Below are positions 34,962-43,920 of a stretch of DNA of 64,000 bases, in pieces. Under the pieces are notes generated by a model that saw only the letters and a list, made by a program, of their open reading frames with translations, was not told where the DNA came from and made no database searches. Numbering within the stretch: the stretch's first letter is position 1; each line of letters opens with the position of its first letter. The DNA is from Microtetraspora sp. NBRC 13810 (GTDB lineage Bacteria > Actinomycetota > Actinomycetes > Streptosporangiales > Streptosporangiaceae): assembly GCF_030268685.1 (NCBI RefSeq), contig NZ_BSRQ01000027.1:62001-126000 (forward strand), written 5' to 3'. A program made the position numbers and the translations under genes.

Positions 34962-35255
34962 CTAGCGGCGGATCACGTGCAGGACGCTCGCGATCCGCTC
35001 GGCGGCGGTGGCGATGTCCTCGGCCTGGCCGATGCGGCCGGCCCAGGACAGCCAGAACCACCATTCGCCGTCGTCCTCGTGCGCGGCGAACACATCCTCC
35101 GTACGGGCCGGAGCCATCGGGTTGATCACGTGCAGCCTCGGGAACAGGCCGGTGCGGGATTTGAGCTCCACCTGGAAGGCGTGCGCCTCCAGCTGGAAGG
35201 CCAGCCGCTGCAGATGGTCTACCGCCTCCGTCACTGCGTGGCTGTCTGCCCTCAT
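34962..35255 (-). CDS. Conserved-looking 97-residue hypothetical protein
   Basis: A small soluble alpha/beta protein. The N-terminal half is a helix (LQRLAFQLEAHAFQVEL); the second half has HVINPMAPARTEDVFAA and the aromatic core WWFWLSWAGRIG, then a helix to the end. It looks like the small proteins that actinomycetes encode beside XRE-type regulators, and here it is divergent from one. The ATG at 35255 has AGGAG 8-9 bases upstream; the frame is open further upstream without support. No signal peptide. Function unknown. Confidence 0.65.
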   Translation of the reverse strand: MRADSHAVTEAVDHLQRLAFQLEAHAFQVELKSRTGLFPRLHVINPMAPARTEDVFAAHEDDGEWWFWLSWAGRIGQAEDIATAAERIASVLHVIRR

Positions 35256-35410
35256 GCTGATCACTCCTGCCGGGCACGAGCGGTTGGGTCCATTGCAGGG
35301 TGCGGTCTGGGCGGGCGGACCGGCAATCGTCGTCGAGACGCGGGTTACGAGAACTTGATGGGAAATCGGTTTGGATTCCGTGGATTTTGCGCGATTCTGG
35401 GGATGATTGG

Positions 35411-35454
35411 GCACAGGACCGTTTATCGCAAAGTGCATGGCGGTTAACCTGTGC
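35411..35454. promoter_or_regulatory. Inverted repeat GCACAGG / CCTGTGC spanning a promoter-like region
   Basis: Seven-base perfect arms at 35411-35417 and 35448-35454 flank a stretch with a TAACCT box (35445-35450), in the divergent region between the 97-residue protein gene and the XRE-TPR regulator gene. This is a plausible autoregulatory site. Confidence 0.4.
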
Positions 35455-35498
35455 GAAACATGAGGACGTGGGGGCCCTAGACGCGGAGGGGCGGGCGG

Positions 35499-37031
35499 AT
35501 GGCCCGAGGCGAGCACTCACCGGCCTGCGCACGACGCTGGCGACAGCAGGCCGAGGCGCGGCAATGGAGTCTGTGGCAGACAATCCAGGCGATTCACGGC
35601 TGCTGCGGTGTCAGTCTACTCAAAGCGCATCGACTTGGTAGGGGGTGGTCGGCTCGGCAGGCGATCCAGGAGCTGGAGGATCTGTGCGCCCGTGAAGGGC
35701 TCGGCGAGCCGCGGGCGAGCATCGACCTGATCAACGCGTGGGAGAACAACCGGGCCAGGCCCCGGCCGCAGACGATCGACCTGCTCGCCAGGTTGTACCG
35801 TGCCAACGCCGTCCGGCTCGGGCTGGCCGCCGACTACTGCGACGAGTCCGAGGACGTCAAGGTGGTCGTCGTCCCGGCGCACGCGGACGGCCCGCCGCCG
35901 GTGCAGTCCCGGGCCTACCTGCAGACGCTGACGTTCCCGCCGGAGCCGCCCAGGCCGGTGCCGGCGTCCGTTTCGGCGTCCGCCCCCGTGGTGGACGACG
36001 ACGCGGACCGGCGCGCGCTGTTCCACCAGGCGCTGCTCGGTCCCGGGCCGAGCATGAACGGCCGCATGCTCGCCGAGATCGAGCGCACCCGGCAGGACAT
36101 GGACCGCACCCTCGCCGCCTCCACGGTCACGGAGGACCAGCTCGACCGGCTCGACGAGCAGGTCGTGCACTACCGCAGGGAGTACATCCACAGCGCCCCC
36201 GTGCCGATGCTCTACCGGCTCATGCTGGAGATCGCCGAGGTGCGCCGGCTCACCGCGGTCCGCCAGCCGGCCGCCTCCCAGCGCCGCCTGCTCAACGCCA
36301 CGACCATGCTGGCCCTGCTGTCCGCCGACGCGCTGATGAAGCTCGGCGACACCCGCCAGGCGCACGCCTGGTACGGCACCGCCCGCGCGGCCTCCGACGA
36401 CATGGGCGACGTGCGGCTGCGCGCCCTGGTCCGGGCCCAGCAGGCGATGCTGCCCTACTACTACGGCGACCTGGCGGAGACGGTCCGGCTGGCCCGGGAG
36501 GCGCGGATGCTGGCGGGGACGGCGCCGAGCTCCCCGGCGGCGCTGGGCGCGGCGGCCGAGGCGCGGGCGCTGGCCAGGCTGGGCGAGCACCAGGCGGCCA
36601 GGGCCGCGCTCGCCGAGGCCGAGCGGATCTTCTCACGCATGCCCAGGGAGGGCGCCGACCATCTGGCTTTCCGCTTCTCTGAGCGCCGCCTGCGTTTCTA
36701 CCGCACGTGCACGCTGCTGGAGCTGGGCGAGACCGAGGAGGTGGAGTCTTGGGTGTCTGGGCCACAGGGGCCGTACACGATAGACCCGGCGCTGGTCATG
36801 CTGGACCAGGCGAGCCGGCTGGCCAGGGAAGGCGAGATCGAGGAGGCGTGCCGGCTGGCGGAGCAGGCGCTGCTCAACGTGCCGCCGGAGCATCGCACCT
36901 CGATCGTCATGATCAGGGCGAAGGCGCTGCTCGCGGCGGTGCCGCCCACGCAGCGCCGGCTCGCCCCGGTGCGGCACCTGAACTCCATGCTGGCGGAGGC
37001 CATGCCGCAGCTGGCGCTGGAGCGGCCGTGA
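35499..37031 (+). CDS. XRE-like helix-turn-helix regulator with C-terminal TPR-like domain
   Basis: A 510-residue protein. Residues ~20-110 contain WSLWQTIQAIHGCC, GRGWSARQAIQEL and INAWENNRARPRPQTIDLLA, an extended XRE-type DNA-binding region. A Pro/Ser-rich linker (~135-165) follows, then helical repeats to the end (ADALMKLGDTRQAHAWYGTA and similar) typical of TPR sensor domains that bind peptides or proteins. The start at 35499 is not well marked, as no clear ribosome binding site is seen. It is coupled by GTGA to the APH-fold gene downstream and divergent from the small-protein pair, which may be its partner. Confidence 0.8.
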   Translation: MARGEHSPACARRWRQQAEARQWSLWQTIQAIHGCCGVSLLKAHRLGRGWSARQAIQELEDLCAREGLGEPRASIDLINAWENNRARPRPQTIDLLARLYRANAVRLGLAADYCDESEDVKVVVVPAHADGPPPVQSRAYLQTLTFPPEPPRPVPASVSASAPVVDDDADRRALFHQALLGPGPSMNGRMLAEIERTRQDMDRTLAASTVTEDQLDRLDEQVVHYRREYIHSAPVPMLYRLMLEIAEVRRLTAVRQPAASQRRLLNATTMLALLSADALMKLGDTRQAHAWYGTARAASDDMGDVRLRALVRAQQAMLPYYYGDLAETVRLAREARMLAGTAPSSPAALGAAAEARALARLGEHQAARAALAEAERIFSRMPREGADHLAFRFSERRLRFYRTCTLLELGETEEVESWVSGPQGPYTIDPALVMLDQASRLAREGEIEEACRLAEQALLNVPPEHRTSIVMIRAKALLAAVPPTQRRLAPVRHLNSMLAEAMPQLALERP

Positions 37032-37924
37032 AAGGCGGCCTCGCCGCCGAGGCCACCGGCATCCTGCTCGCCGTGTGCGACGAGCTCGGGCTGGACACCA
37101 GGGGGGCACACCTGCTGCGGGTGCGCAGCAACGCGGTCTTCAAGTTGCGCGGCGAGATCGTGGTGCGGATCGCCACCGCCCCGGACGCGCTGACCCGGCT
37201 GCCGGTGGTGCTCGCGGTGGCGCGCTGGCTGGCCGAGCGGGGGTTCCCCACGGTACGGCCGGCCGACGAGCTGTGCGACCACCCGGTGGTGCATTCGGGG
37301 CGGGTGGTCACCTTCTGGCGTTACGTCCCCGCCAGCGGCCGGCCCACCACGACGCAGCTCGGGCACATCCTGCGCGACCTGCACACGCTCCCGGTGCCGC
37401 CGTTCTCGCTCAAGCGCCTCGCCGACCCGCTCGCCGAGGTGCGCAGGGCGGTGGACCGGCCGTCCAGCGTGCTCACCCCCTGCCAGCGGGAGTGGCTACG
37501 CGAGCGCATCGACGAGCTGACCGAACGCTGGGAGGACCTGGAGGACGCCGGGCCGCCGGTGCTGCTGCACGGCGACGCCTGGATCGACAACCTGCTGCGC
37601 TGCACCGACGGGCACGTGGTGCTGTGCGACTGGGACGGCGTCGCGGTCGGCCCGCGCGAGTGGGACCTCGTGCACACCTACCACGGCCAGCGCCGGTTCG
37701 GCCTGTCCAAGGCCGACGTCGACGCCTTCGCCGCCGCCTACGGCCGCGACCTGAGGGCCTGGCCCGGCTACTCCACCCTGATGGAGATCAGGGACATGTA
37801 CGCCGTGGGCATCCACATCCGCAACGCCTCGGGCGACCCCTTCTCCCGGCGGGAGCTGCCGCGCAGGCTCGACTCGCTGGCGAAGGGCGACGGTTCGGCG
37901 AGGTGGTACCTGGCGCCGGCGTAG
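37028..37924 (+). CDS. Aminoglycoside phosphotransferase-fold kinase (APH family)
   Basis: A 298-residue kinase-like protein. LLRVRSNAVFKLRGEIVVRI near residue 35 is the ATP-binding lobe. VLLHGDAWIDNLLR near 180 holds the catalytic Asp and Asn (HGDxxxxN), and VLCDWDGVAVGPREWDL near 205 the metal-binding Asp. The family phosphorylates small molecules including antibiotics, choline or sugars; the substrate is unknown, and resistance should not be assumed. The GTG at 37028 overlaps the regulator stop (GTGA), so both are made together. Confidence 0.88.
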   Translation: MKGGLAAEATGILLAVCDELGLDTRGAHLLRVRSNAVFKLRGEIVVRIATAPDALTRLPVVLAVARWLAERGFPTVRPADELCDHPVVHSGRVVTFWRYVPASGRPTTTQLGHILRDLHTLPVPPFSLKRLADPLAEVRRAVDRPSSVLTPCQREWLRERIDELTERWEDLEDAGPPVLLHGDAWIDNLLRCTDGHVVLCDWDGVAVGPREWDLVHTYHGQRRFGLSKADVDAFAAAYGRDLRAWPGYSTLMEIRDMYAVGIHIRNASGDPFSRRELPRRLDSLAKGDGSARWYLAPA

Positions 37925-37943
37925 CCGCCCGGGGGCGGTCGCG

Positions 37944-37949
37944 TAGGGT
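37944..37949 (+). promoter_or_regulatory. -10 box (TAGGGT) for the IclR-family gene, possibly leaderless
   Basis: TAGGGT ends 8 bases before the GTG at 37958. GAGG lies between, so the transcript could be leaderless or have a minimal leader. Confidence 0.45.
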
Positions 37950-37957
37950 GAGGCGTC

Positions 37958-38725
37958 GTGAGCAAGAGCGTCGCGGCGAAGGTCGCCGAGGTCCTCAACG
38001 CCTTCCTGCCGGGCGACACCCGGCTGACGCTGACGGAGATCTGCCGTCGCGCCGGGCTGCCGCTCACCACCGGGCACCGCCTGGTCGGGCAGCTGACCTC
38101 GACCGGCATGCTGGAGCGGCTGCCCGAGGGCTCCTACCGGATCGGCGCCCGGCTGTGGCGGATCGGTGTCCAGGCGGCCGAGCCGCGTGAGCTGCGCGAG
38201 CTCGCCCTGCCCTACCTGGCCGAGCTCTACACGGCGACCAGGGACAACGTGCAGCTCGCGGTGCTGCGCGCCGACCGGGTGCTGTGCGTGGAGCGGCTGC
38301 GCGGGCCCACGTCGGTGCCCGTCGTGTCACGGGTCGGGGGCGAGCTGCCGCTGCACGCCACCGGGGTGGGCAAGGTGCTGCTCGCCTTCGCCGATCCCGA
38401 GACGGCCGAGCGGGTGCTCGCCGGGCCGCTGGCCGCGCACACCCCGCACACCGTCACCGATCCGGACCGGCTGCGGGCCGAGCTGACCGAGATCCGGCGC
38501 ACCGGGCTGGCCCACACCCAGGAGGAGATGACGCTGGGCGCCTGCTCGTCGGCCGCGCCGGTGCGCGGGCGGGACGACCGGGTGGTCGCCGCGCTGTCGG
38601 TCACCGCCTGGCGGCACGGCGCCGACCTGAGGCGGCTCGATCCCGCCGTCCTGGAGGCGTCCAGGGACCTGTCCCGCGATCTCGCCGCCGCCTGGGAAGG
38701 TCTCGTCCAGGCGGCCTTCCACTGA
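37958..38725 (+). CDS. IclR-family regulator of the pob/pca operon
   Basis: A 255-residue regulator with an N-terminal winged helix (LTLTEICRRAGLPLTTGHRLV, residues ~24-44) and a C-terminal GAF-like effector domain (RLRGPTSVPVVSRVGGELPL, HATGVGKVLLAF near 125-150). PcaR, PobR and PcaU, which control protocatechuate and 4-hydroxybenzoate genes, belong to this family, and the gene stands directly before pobA and pca genes. It probably binds an aromatic acid or beta-ketoadipate and controls the operon. Its 3' end is repeated in tandem downstream. Confidence 0.9.
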   Translation: MSKSVAAKVAEVLNAFLPGDTRLTLTEICRRAGLPLTTGHRLVGQLTSTGMLERLPEGSYRIGARLWRIGVQAAEPRELRELALPYLAELYTATRDNVQLAVLRADRVLCVERLRGPTSVPVVSRVGGELPLHATGVGKVLLAFADPETAERVLAGPLAAHTPHTVTDPDRLRAELTEIRRTGLAHTQEEMTLGACSSAAPVRGRDDRVVAALSVTAWRHGADLRRLDPAVLEASRDLSRDLAAAWEGLVQAAFH

Positions 38726-38796
38726 CTCGTCCTGGCGGCCTTCCACTGACTCGACCGGGAGCCTTCCACTGACTCGTCCAGGCGGTCTTCCGCTGA
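38708..38796. repeat. 24-bp tandem repeat from the 3' end of the IclR gene, four copies
   Basis: CCTTCCACTGACTCG-type units begin at 38715, 38739, 38762 and (degenerate) 38786. The first contains the gene's final Phe-His codons and its TGA; the later copies repeat that text in the intergenic region. Confidence 0.8.
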
Positions 38797-38803
38797 GCGG
38801 AAG
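38787..38803. terminator. Short hairpin after the IclR gene
   Basis: CTTCCGC-TGA-GCGGAAG forms a 7-bp perfect stem with a 3-base loop, at the last repeat copy and ~40 bases before pobA. It may terminate or attenuate read-through; there is no T run. Confidence 0.4.
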
Positions 38804-38845
38804 GCTCCCTGTCGCACGGGTGATCCCACCCAGCATGCTCGTCTC

Positions 38846-40003
38846 ATGCGAACACAGGTCGGGATCGTCGGCGCCGGCCCCGCCGGGCTCCTGCTGTCCC
38901 ATCTGCTCCACCTGCGCGGCATCGACTCCGTGGTGCTGGAGTCGCGCAGCCGGGAGTACTGCGAGAGCAGGGTCCGGGCCGGGGTGCTGGAGCAGGGGAC
39001 CGTCGACGTCCTCAACGACTCCGGCGTGGGGGAGCGGATGCGCCGCGAGGGCCTGCCGCACCACGGCATCGAGCTGAGGTACGGCGGAGCCGGGCACCGG
39101 ATCGCCTTCGAGAAGCTGGTGCCCGGCCGGGCCATCACGGTCTACGGGCAGCAGGAGGTGGTCAAAGATCTGATCGCGGCGAGGCTGGCGGCCGGCGGTA
39201 AGATCATTTTCGACGTTCCCGACGTCGGGCTGCACGATCTCACCGGCTCGCCGTACCTCACCTTCCAGGACCAGACGCTCGAGTGCGACGTGATCGCCGG
39301 CTGCGACGGCTTCCACGGCGTGTCCCGGCCATCGATACCCGAGGGAGTGCTCTCCATATTCGAACGTGACTATCCCTTCGCCTGGCTGGGCGTCCTGGCC
39401 AGGGTCCGGCCCTCCGCGGAGGAGCTGATCTACGCGCGCGGCGACCGCGGGTTCGCGCTGCACAGCATGCGGTCGCCCGAGATCAGCCGGTTCTACCTCC
39501 AGGTGCCGCCGGACGAGCCGCTGGAGAACTGGCCGGACGAGCGCATCTGGGCCGAGCTCAAGGCCCGTCTGGAGACCGTGCCCGGCTTCACCCTGGCCAC
39601 CGGGCCCATCCTGGAGAAGGGCGTCACGCCCATGCGCTCCTTCGTCGCCGAGCCGATGCAGTACGGCAGGCTGTACCTCGCCGGGGACGCCGCGCACATC
39701 GTGCCGCCCACCGGCGCCAAGGGCCTCAACCTCGCCGTGGCCGACGTGCGCGCGCTGACCGCCGCGCTCGGCCACTGGTACTCCACCGGCGAGACCGGGC
39801 CGCTCGACGACTACTCGCGGACCTGCCTGCGGCGGGTCTGGCGGGCGCAGCACTTCTCCTGGTGGATGACCACCCTGCTGCACCCCTTCGAGTCCGACGA
39901 CGCCTACGGCGGGCGGCTCCAGACGTCCTACCTCGATTACGTGACCTCGTCCGAAGCGGCGGCGACCACGCTCGCCGAGAACTATGTGGGGATGCCGTGG
40001 TGA
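38846..40003 (+). CDS. pobA: 4-hydroxybenzoate 3-monooxygenase
   Basis: A 385-residue FAD monooxygenase that hydroxylates 4-hydroxybenzoate to protocatechuate using NADPH and oxygen. GAGPAG at residue 9 binds the FAD ADP moiety, CDGFHGVSR near 155 is the conserved DG motif, and LYLAGDAAHIVPPTGAKG near 280 is the second FAD motif. SRVRAGVLEQGTV near 42 and the length (~390) match PobA well. No ribosome binding site is seen; CATGCT ends 6 bases upstream, so it may be leaderless. It overlaps pcaI by 4 bases (GTGA). Confidence 0.95.
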   Translation: MRTQVGIVGAGPAGLLLSHLLHLRGIDSVVLESRSREYCESRVRAGVLEQGTVDVLNDSGVGERMRREGLPHHGIELRYGGAGHRIAFEKLVPGRAITVYGQQEVVKDLIAARLAAGGKIIFDVPDVGLHDLTGSPYLTFQDQTLECDVIAGCDGFHGVSRPSIPEGVLSIFERDYPFAWLGVLARVRPSAEELIYARGDRGFALHSMRSPEISRFYLQVPPDEPLENWPDERIWAELKARLETVPGFTLATGPILEKGVTPMRSFVAEPMQYGRLYLAGDAAHIVPPTGAKGLNLAVADVRALTAALGHWYSTGETGPLDDYSRTCLRRVWRAQHFSWWMTTLLHPFESDDAYGGRLQTSYLDYVTSSEAAATTLAENYVGMPW

Positions 40004-40749
40004 GCAAGGTGGCCGCGTCCGCGGCCGAGGCGGTGGCCGACGTCTTCGAGGGCGCCTCGATGGCGGTCGGCGGGTTCGGGCTGGTAGGAGTGCCGACGGT
40101 GCTCATCGACGCGCTGCACGCCCTCGGCGTCGGCGGGCTGAAGGTGGTGTCCAACAACTGCGGCGTGGACGGCGCGGGACTCGGCGTGCTCCTGGCGGCC
40201 GGCCGGATCGCCCGCGCCACCGGCTCCTTCATCGGCGAGAACAAGGAACTCGCCCGGCGCTACCTCGCCGGTGAGATCGAGGTGGAGCTGATCCCGCAGG
40301 GCACGCTCGCCGAACGGCTGCGCGCCGGCGGCTGCGGCATCCCGGCCTTCTACAGCCCGGCCGGCGTCGGCACCATGGTCGCCGAAGGCGGCCTGCCCTG
40401 GCGCTACAACGCCGACGGCAGCGTCGCCGTGGCCTCCCCGCCCCGGGAGACCCGCACCTTCGGCGGGCGCGAGTACGTCCTGGAGGAGAGCATCACCACC
40501 GACTTCGCGCTGGTCCGCGCCGCCAGGGGCGACCGGTACGGCAACCTCGTCTTCGCCAAGTCGGCCCGCAACTTCAACCCGCTCGCCGCCATGGCGGGCA
40601 AGGTCACCATCGCCGAGGTGGAGGAGCTCACCGAGCTGGACCCCGGCGAGGTGCACCTGCCCGGCATCTTCGTGCAGCGCGTGGTGCACGTCGGCCACGT
40701 GGACAAGCCCATCGAGAAGCGGAGGACGCGCGGTGCCCTGGACGCGTGA
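40000..40749 (+). CDS. pcaI: 3-oxoadipate CoA-transferase subunit A
   Basis: A 249-residue CoA-transferase alpha subunit. [20 protein letters not shown] near residue 20 is the CoA-binding loop, [12 protein letters not shown] near 52 and [15 protein letters not shown] near 120 are family blocks. With PcaJ it moves CoA from succinyl-CoA to beta-ketoadipate, the penultimate step of the beta-ketoadipate pathway. SCOT-type enzymes for other 3-oxoacids look alike; the pca context decides the name. The GTG at 40000 is coupled to the pobA stop. Confidence 0.88.
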   Translation: MSKVAASAAEAVADVFEGASMAVGGFGLVGVPTVLIDALHALGVGGLKVVSNNCGVDGAGLGVLLAAGRIARATGSFIGENKELARRYLAGEIEVELIPQGTLAERLRAGGCGIPAFYSPAGVGTMVAEGGLPWRYNADGSVAVASPPRETRTFGGREYVLEESITTDFALVRAARGDRYGNLVFAKSARNFNPLAAMAGKVTIAEVEELTELDPGEVHLPGIFVQRVVHVGHVDKPIEKRRTRGALDA

Positions 40750-41368
40750 GGAGATCGCCGCCCGAGCGGCCGAGGAGCTGAGCCCCGGCGACTACGTCAA
40801 CCTGGGCATCGGGCTGCCGACCCTGGTCGCCGGGCACGCCCCCGACGGGGTCTGGCTGCACTCGGAGAACGGCGTGCTCGGCGTCGGCCCCTATCCGGCC
40901 GAGGACGAGGTGGACCCGGACCTGGTCAACGCGGGCAAGGAGACCGTGACCGTGCTGCCGGGCGCCTCCTACTTCGACTCGTCGCTGTCCTTCGGCATGA
41001 TCCGCGGCGGCCACGTCGACGTCGCGATCCTCGGCGCCATGCAGGTCTCCGCCCGCGGCGACCTGGCCAACTGGTCGGTCCCCGGCAAGCTCATCAAGGG
41101 CATGGGCGGGGCGATGGACCTGGTGCACGGCGCCCGCCGGGTGCTCGTGCTGATGGAGCACACCGCCAGGGACGGCAGCCCGAAGATCGTCAAGGAGTGC
41201 TCCCTCCCGCTCACCGGCGCCGCCTGCGTGCACCGCGTCATCACCGACCTCGGCGTGCTGGACGTGACGCCGAACGGCCTGGTCCTCGTCGAGACCGCGC
41301 CGGGCGTGACCGCAGACGAGCTCCGCGACGCCACCGAACCACCGATCGGAGGACCCGATGCCCGTTGA
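40733..41368 (+). CDS. pcaJ: 3-oxoadipate CoA-transferase subunit B
   Basis: A 211-residue beta subunit. [14 protein letters not shown] near residue 22 and the active-site SENG (Glu forms the CoA thioester) near 44 are diagnostic, as is [15 protein letters not shown] near 90. It pairs with PcaI. The GTG at 40733 overlaps the pcaI end by 17 bases, and its own end overlaps pcaH by 11, showing tight coupling. Confidence 0.9.
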   Translation: MPWTREEIAARAAEELSPGDYVNLGIGLPTLVAGHAPDGVWLHSENGVLGVGPYPAEDEVDPDLVNAGKETVTVLPGASYFDSSLSFGMIRGGHVDVAILGAMQVSARGDLANWSVPGKLIKGMGGAMDLVHGARRVLVLMEHTARDGSPKIVKECSLPLTGAACVHRVITDLGVLDVTPNGLVLVETAPGVTADELRDATEPPIGGPDAR

Positions 41369-42026
41369 CGACCCGCATCCGCCCTACCTGCACCCGGCCT
41401 ACGGCAGCACGGTGCTGCGCGCGCCGTCCGAGCCGCTGCTGGCGCCCAAGCTCGACCCGGAGGCGGTCGAGCTGGTGGACCCGGTGTACGGCCACCAGCC
41501 GGTCGCCGAGCTGGACCACGACCTCACCCGGCAGCACGCCGGGGAGCCCCTCGGCGAGCGCATCATCGTGACCGGCCGGGTGCTGGACACCGGTGGCAGG
41601 CCGGTGCGCGGCGCGCTGGTCGAGGCGTGGCAGGCGAACGCCGCCGGCCGCTACGCGCACGACCTGGACCAGCACCCGGCGCCGCTCGACCCCAACTTCA
41701 GCGGCGCCGGCCGCTGCCTCACCGACGACGACGGCCGCTACCGCTTCGTCACGATCAAGCCGGGCGCCTACCCGTGGCGCAACCACCCCAACGCCTGGCG
41801 GCCCGCGCACATCCACTTCTCGGTCTTCGGCACGCAGTTCACCCAGCGCCTGATCACCCAGATGTACTTCCCCGGCGACCCGCTCTTCCCGTTCGACCCG
41901 ATCATGCAGTCGGTGCGGGACCCGGAGGCGCGCGCCGCGCTGGTCGCCCGCTTCGACATCGACACCACCGTGCCCGAGTGGGCGCTCGGCTACCAGTGGG
42001 ACATCGTGATCAGAGGGGAGGCGTGA
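41358..42026 (+). CDS. pcaH: Protocatechuate 3,4-dioxygenase beta subunit
   Basis: A 222-residue intradiol dioxygenase subunit that carries the non-haem Fe(III). The ligands are visible as Tyr in GRYAH (near 97), Tyr in KPGAYPW (near 136) and two His in WRPAHIHFS (near 149-151). [15 protein letters not shown] is the family core. With PcaG it opens protocatechuate between the hydroxyls to beta-carboxy-cis,cis-muconate. The N-terminal ~50 residues match the usual beta-subunit extension. Its stop overlaps the pcaG start (TGATG). Confidence 0.93.
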   Translation: MPVDDPHPPYLHPAYGSTVLRAPSEPLLAPKLDPEAVELVDPVYGHQPVAELDHDLTRQHAGEPLGERIIVTGRVLDTGGRPVRGALVEAWQANAAGRYAHDLDQHPAPLDPNFSGAGRCLTDDDGRYRFVTIKPGAYPWRNHPNAWRPAHIHFSVFGTQFTQRLITQMYFPGDPLFPFDPIMQSVRDPEARAALVARFDIDTTVPEWALGYQWDIVIRGEA

Positions 42027-42475
42027 TGGCCCTCACGGTGACGCCGTCACAGACCATCGGCCCGTTCTTCGCGCACGCCCTGCCGTACGCGGAGGGGCCC
42101 TACGCGGTGCCGGCCGGCCACCCGGGCGCGATCGAGCTGCGCGGCACGGTGTACGACGGGGCCGGTGCGCCGGTGCCGGACGCGTTGCTGGAGATCTGCC
42201 TGCCGGGCGTGTTCGGCCGCTGCGCCACCGACGCGGCCGGCGGGTACCACTTCCGCACGGCCCGGCCGGACAGCTACATCCCGCTGCTCGTCTTCGCCCG
42301 CGGCCTGCTCAAGCCGCTGTGGACCCGCGTCTACCTGGACGACACCGATCCCTTCCTCGCCACGGTGCGGGAGGACCGCCGGGGCACCCTGGTCGCCGCG
42401 GCGCAGGACGACGGCTCCTACCGGTTCGACGTCCGGTTCCAGGGCGAGGGGGAGACGGTCTTCCTGGCCGTGTGA
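42026..42475 (+). CDS. pcaG: Protocatechuate 3,4-dioxygenase alpha subunit, unusually short
   Basis: A 149-residue intradiol dioxygenase-like subunit starting TVTPSQTIGPFFAHAL, as alpha subunits do, and ending GEGETVFL. Alpha subunits are usually ~180-210 residues. Here the core is compressed: after ALLEICLPGVFGRCATDAAG, the expected loop with a WQAD-like motif is missing, and HFRTARPDSYIPLLVFARGLL lacks the usual PxxGRxQAPH stretch. Alpha subunits do not bind iron but help form the substrate pocket, so activity may still be possible. It ends the operon; the next ~200 bases carry no gene. Confidence 0.85.
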   Translation: MALTVTPSQTIGPFFAHALPYAEGPYAVPAGHPGAIELRGTVYDGAGAPVPDALLEICLPGVFGRCATDAAGGYHFRTARPDSYIPLLVFARGLLKPLWTRVYLDDTDPFLATVREDRRGTLVAAAQDDGSYRFDVRFQGEGETVFLAV

Positions 42476-42675
42476 GCCTGCCGGTTCCCAGGGTGCCGAC
42501 CCTGAGGGGGGCGGCCCTACCTCCGGGGTGATCCGGGCAGCTCACGGCCGGTGCCGGCGGCGCGTCCCCGGTGAGGTGCGCCCCACCTCACCGGGGTGCC
42601 GGTCAGGGGGCGGTCAGGGCGGCTTCCGGCCGATCTCCGATATCCCGGCGGGCCGCGTTCCTCCAGCTTGGAGGC

Positions 42676-43920
42676 ATGGCAAGGCATGCACCTCAAGGGT
42701 TGGTCATCGGCGGGCTCGGAGCCGTGGCCACCGGCGCCGCGGCGATGGCCTGGTTGCACCTCCGGTCCGGTCTGGACCCGGTGCACGGGTTGATCAGCGA
42801 GTACGCGTTCACGCCGGAGGGCTGGCTGCTGCCGGCCTCGCTGACCCTCTTCGCGGCGGGCGCGGCGGCGTTCGCCGTCGCCCTGGCGCGGGCCGGCGCC
42901 GACCGGCGCATGGTGACGCTGATCGCCGTGTGGGGGTGCAGCATGCTGATGATCGGCGCGTTCCCGACCGACCGGCCGGGCGTCGCGCTGTCGATGTCCG
43001 GCGGCATCCACCGCTACGCCGCCTTCGTGGCCTTCCTCAGCATGCCGCCCGTCGGGCTCATGCTCGCCGCCAGGTCGGGCGGCCGGTGCGCCACGGCGCT
43101 GCGCGCGCTGAGTCTCACCGCGCTGGCCGCGCTGGCCGTGGTCGTCGTGCCCTACGCGCTGGATCTGCTCGGCACGCCGGGCGGCGTGGGCATCCCGCCG
43201 GGGCTGACCCAGCGCGTCGTGGTGGTCACCGAGGTCGGGGTGCTCGCCCTGCTGGGCCACACCCTGCTCGCCCCGGTACGGCTAGCCCAGGCGGTCCGCG
43301 AGGTCACGGTAGACGGCCAGCACGAGATCCCAGAAGCGGGGCACGTCCAGCTCCGTGGCCACCAGGGCGTTGGCGGCGCCCTTCGGGGCGAAGTCGGTGA
43401 CGGTCATCCCGGCGGTGAAACGGCCGGCCGTCTCCACGTCCACCCGGGCGGGCACCAGGGTGTGCAGCGTCGGGTCGATCACGTGGGCGATCGCGCAGGC
43501 GTCGTAGATCGCCGGGCCGTCGGCGGCGGTCGCCAGCCCGTAGAACTCGACGGACGGCACCAGCAGGTCGCGGCCGAGCCTGCCCATCGCCCGCATCTCG
43601 TCCACGATCGCGGCCCTGGCCTGGGCGTGCCGGGCGGAGTCAAGGCCGATCATGGTCACCGTCCAGCCCGCGTCGAAGACGATCGAGGCGGCCTCCGGGT
43701 CCGCGCCGATGTTGAACTCGGCGGCAGGGGTGAGGTTTCCCCGGGTGTAGGCGCCGCCGAGGATGACCACGTCCTTGGCCCAGTGCACGATCCGGGGCTC
43801 CTTGCGCACCGCGAGCGCCACGTTGGTCAGCGGGCCGATCGCCACCAGGGTGATCTCACCGGGCTCGGCGGCGAGCGTGTCGACGAGGAAGTCCACCGCG
43901 TGCCCGCCGGCCACCGGTAG
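42676..43920 (+). CDS. DUF998-like membrane protein; real coding part probably ends near 43285
   Basis: The first ~200 codons (42676 to ~43285) encode a six-helix membrane protein typical of DUF998: LISEYAFTPEGWLLPASLTL near residue 37 and GIHRYAAFVAFLSMPPVGLM near 112. The frame then runs ~210 codons more, antisense to the nucleoside hydrolase gene, giving a His/Gly/Val-rich sequence that looks non-coding. A TAG in the +1 frame at 43283-43285 would end the protein neatly, so a lost stop or one-base shift is likely. Family members are poorly characterised. GGAGG lies directly upstream of the ATG. Confidence 0.6.
   Translation: MARHAPQGLVIGGLGAVATGAAAMAWLHLRSGLDPVHGLISEYAFTPEGWLLPASLTLFAAGAAAFAVALARAGADRRMVTLIAVWGCSMLMIGAFPTDRPGVALSMSGGIHRYAAFVAFLSMPPVGLMLAARSGGRCATALRALSLTALAALAVVVVPYALDLLGTPGGVGIPPGLTQRVVVVTEVGVLALLGHTLLAPVRLAQAVREVTVDGQHEIPEAGHVQLRGHQGVGGALRGEVGDGHPGGETAGRLHVHPGGHQGVQRRVDHVGDRAGVVDRRAVGGGRQPVELDGRHQQVAAEPAHRPHLVHDRGPGLGVPGGVKADHGHRPARVEDDRGGLRVRADVELGGRGEVSPGVGAAEDDHVLGPVHDPGLLAHRERHVGQRADRHQGDLTGLGGERVDEEVHRVPAGHR

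Noticed and set aside
37028-37924. Antibiotic resistance gene (APH fold)
   Set aside because: The kinase motifs are real, but the family is broad and the neighbouring regulator gives no sign of antibiotic context, so no resistance call is made.
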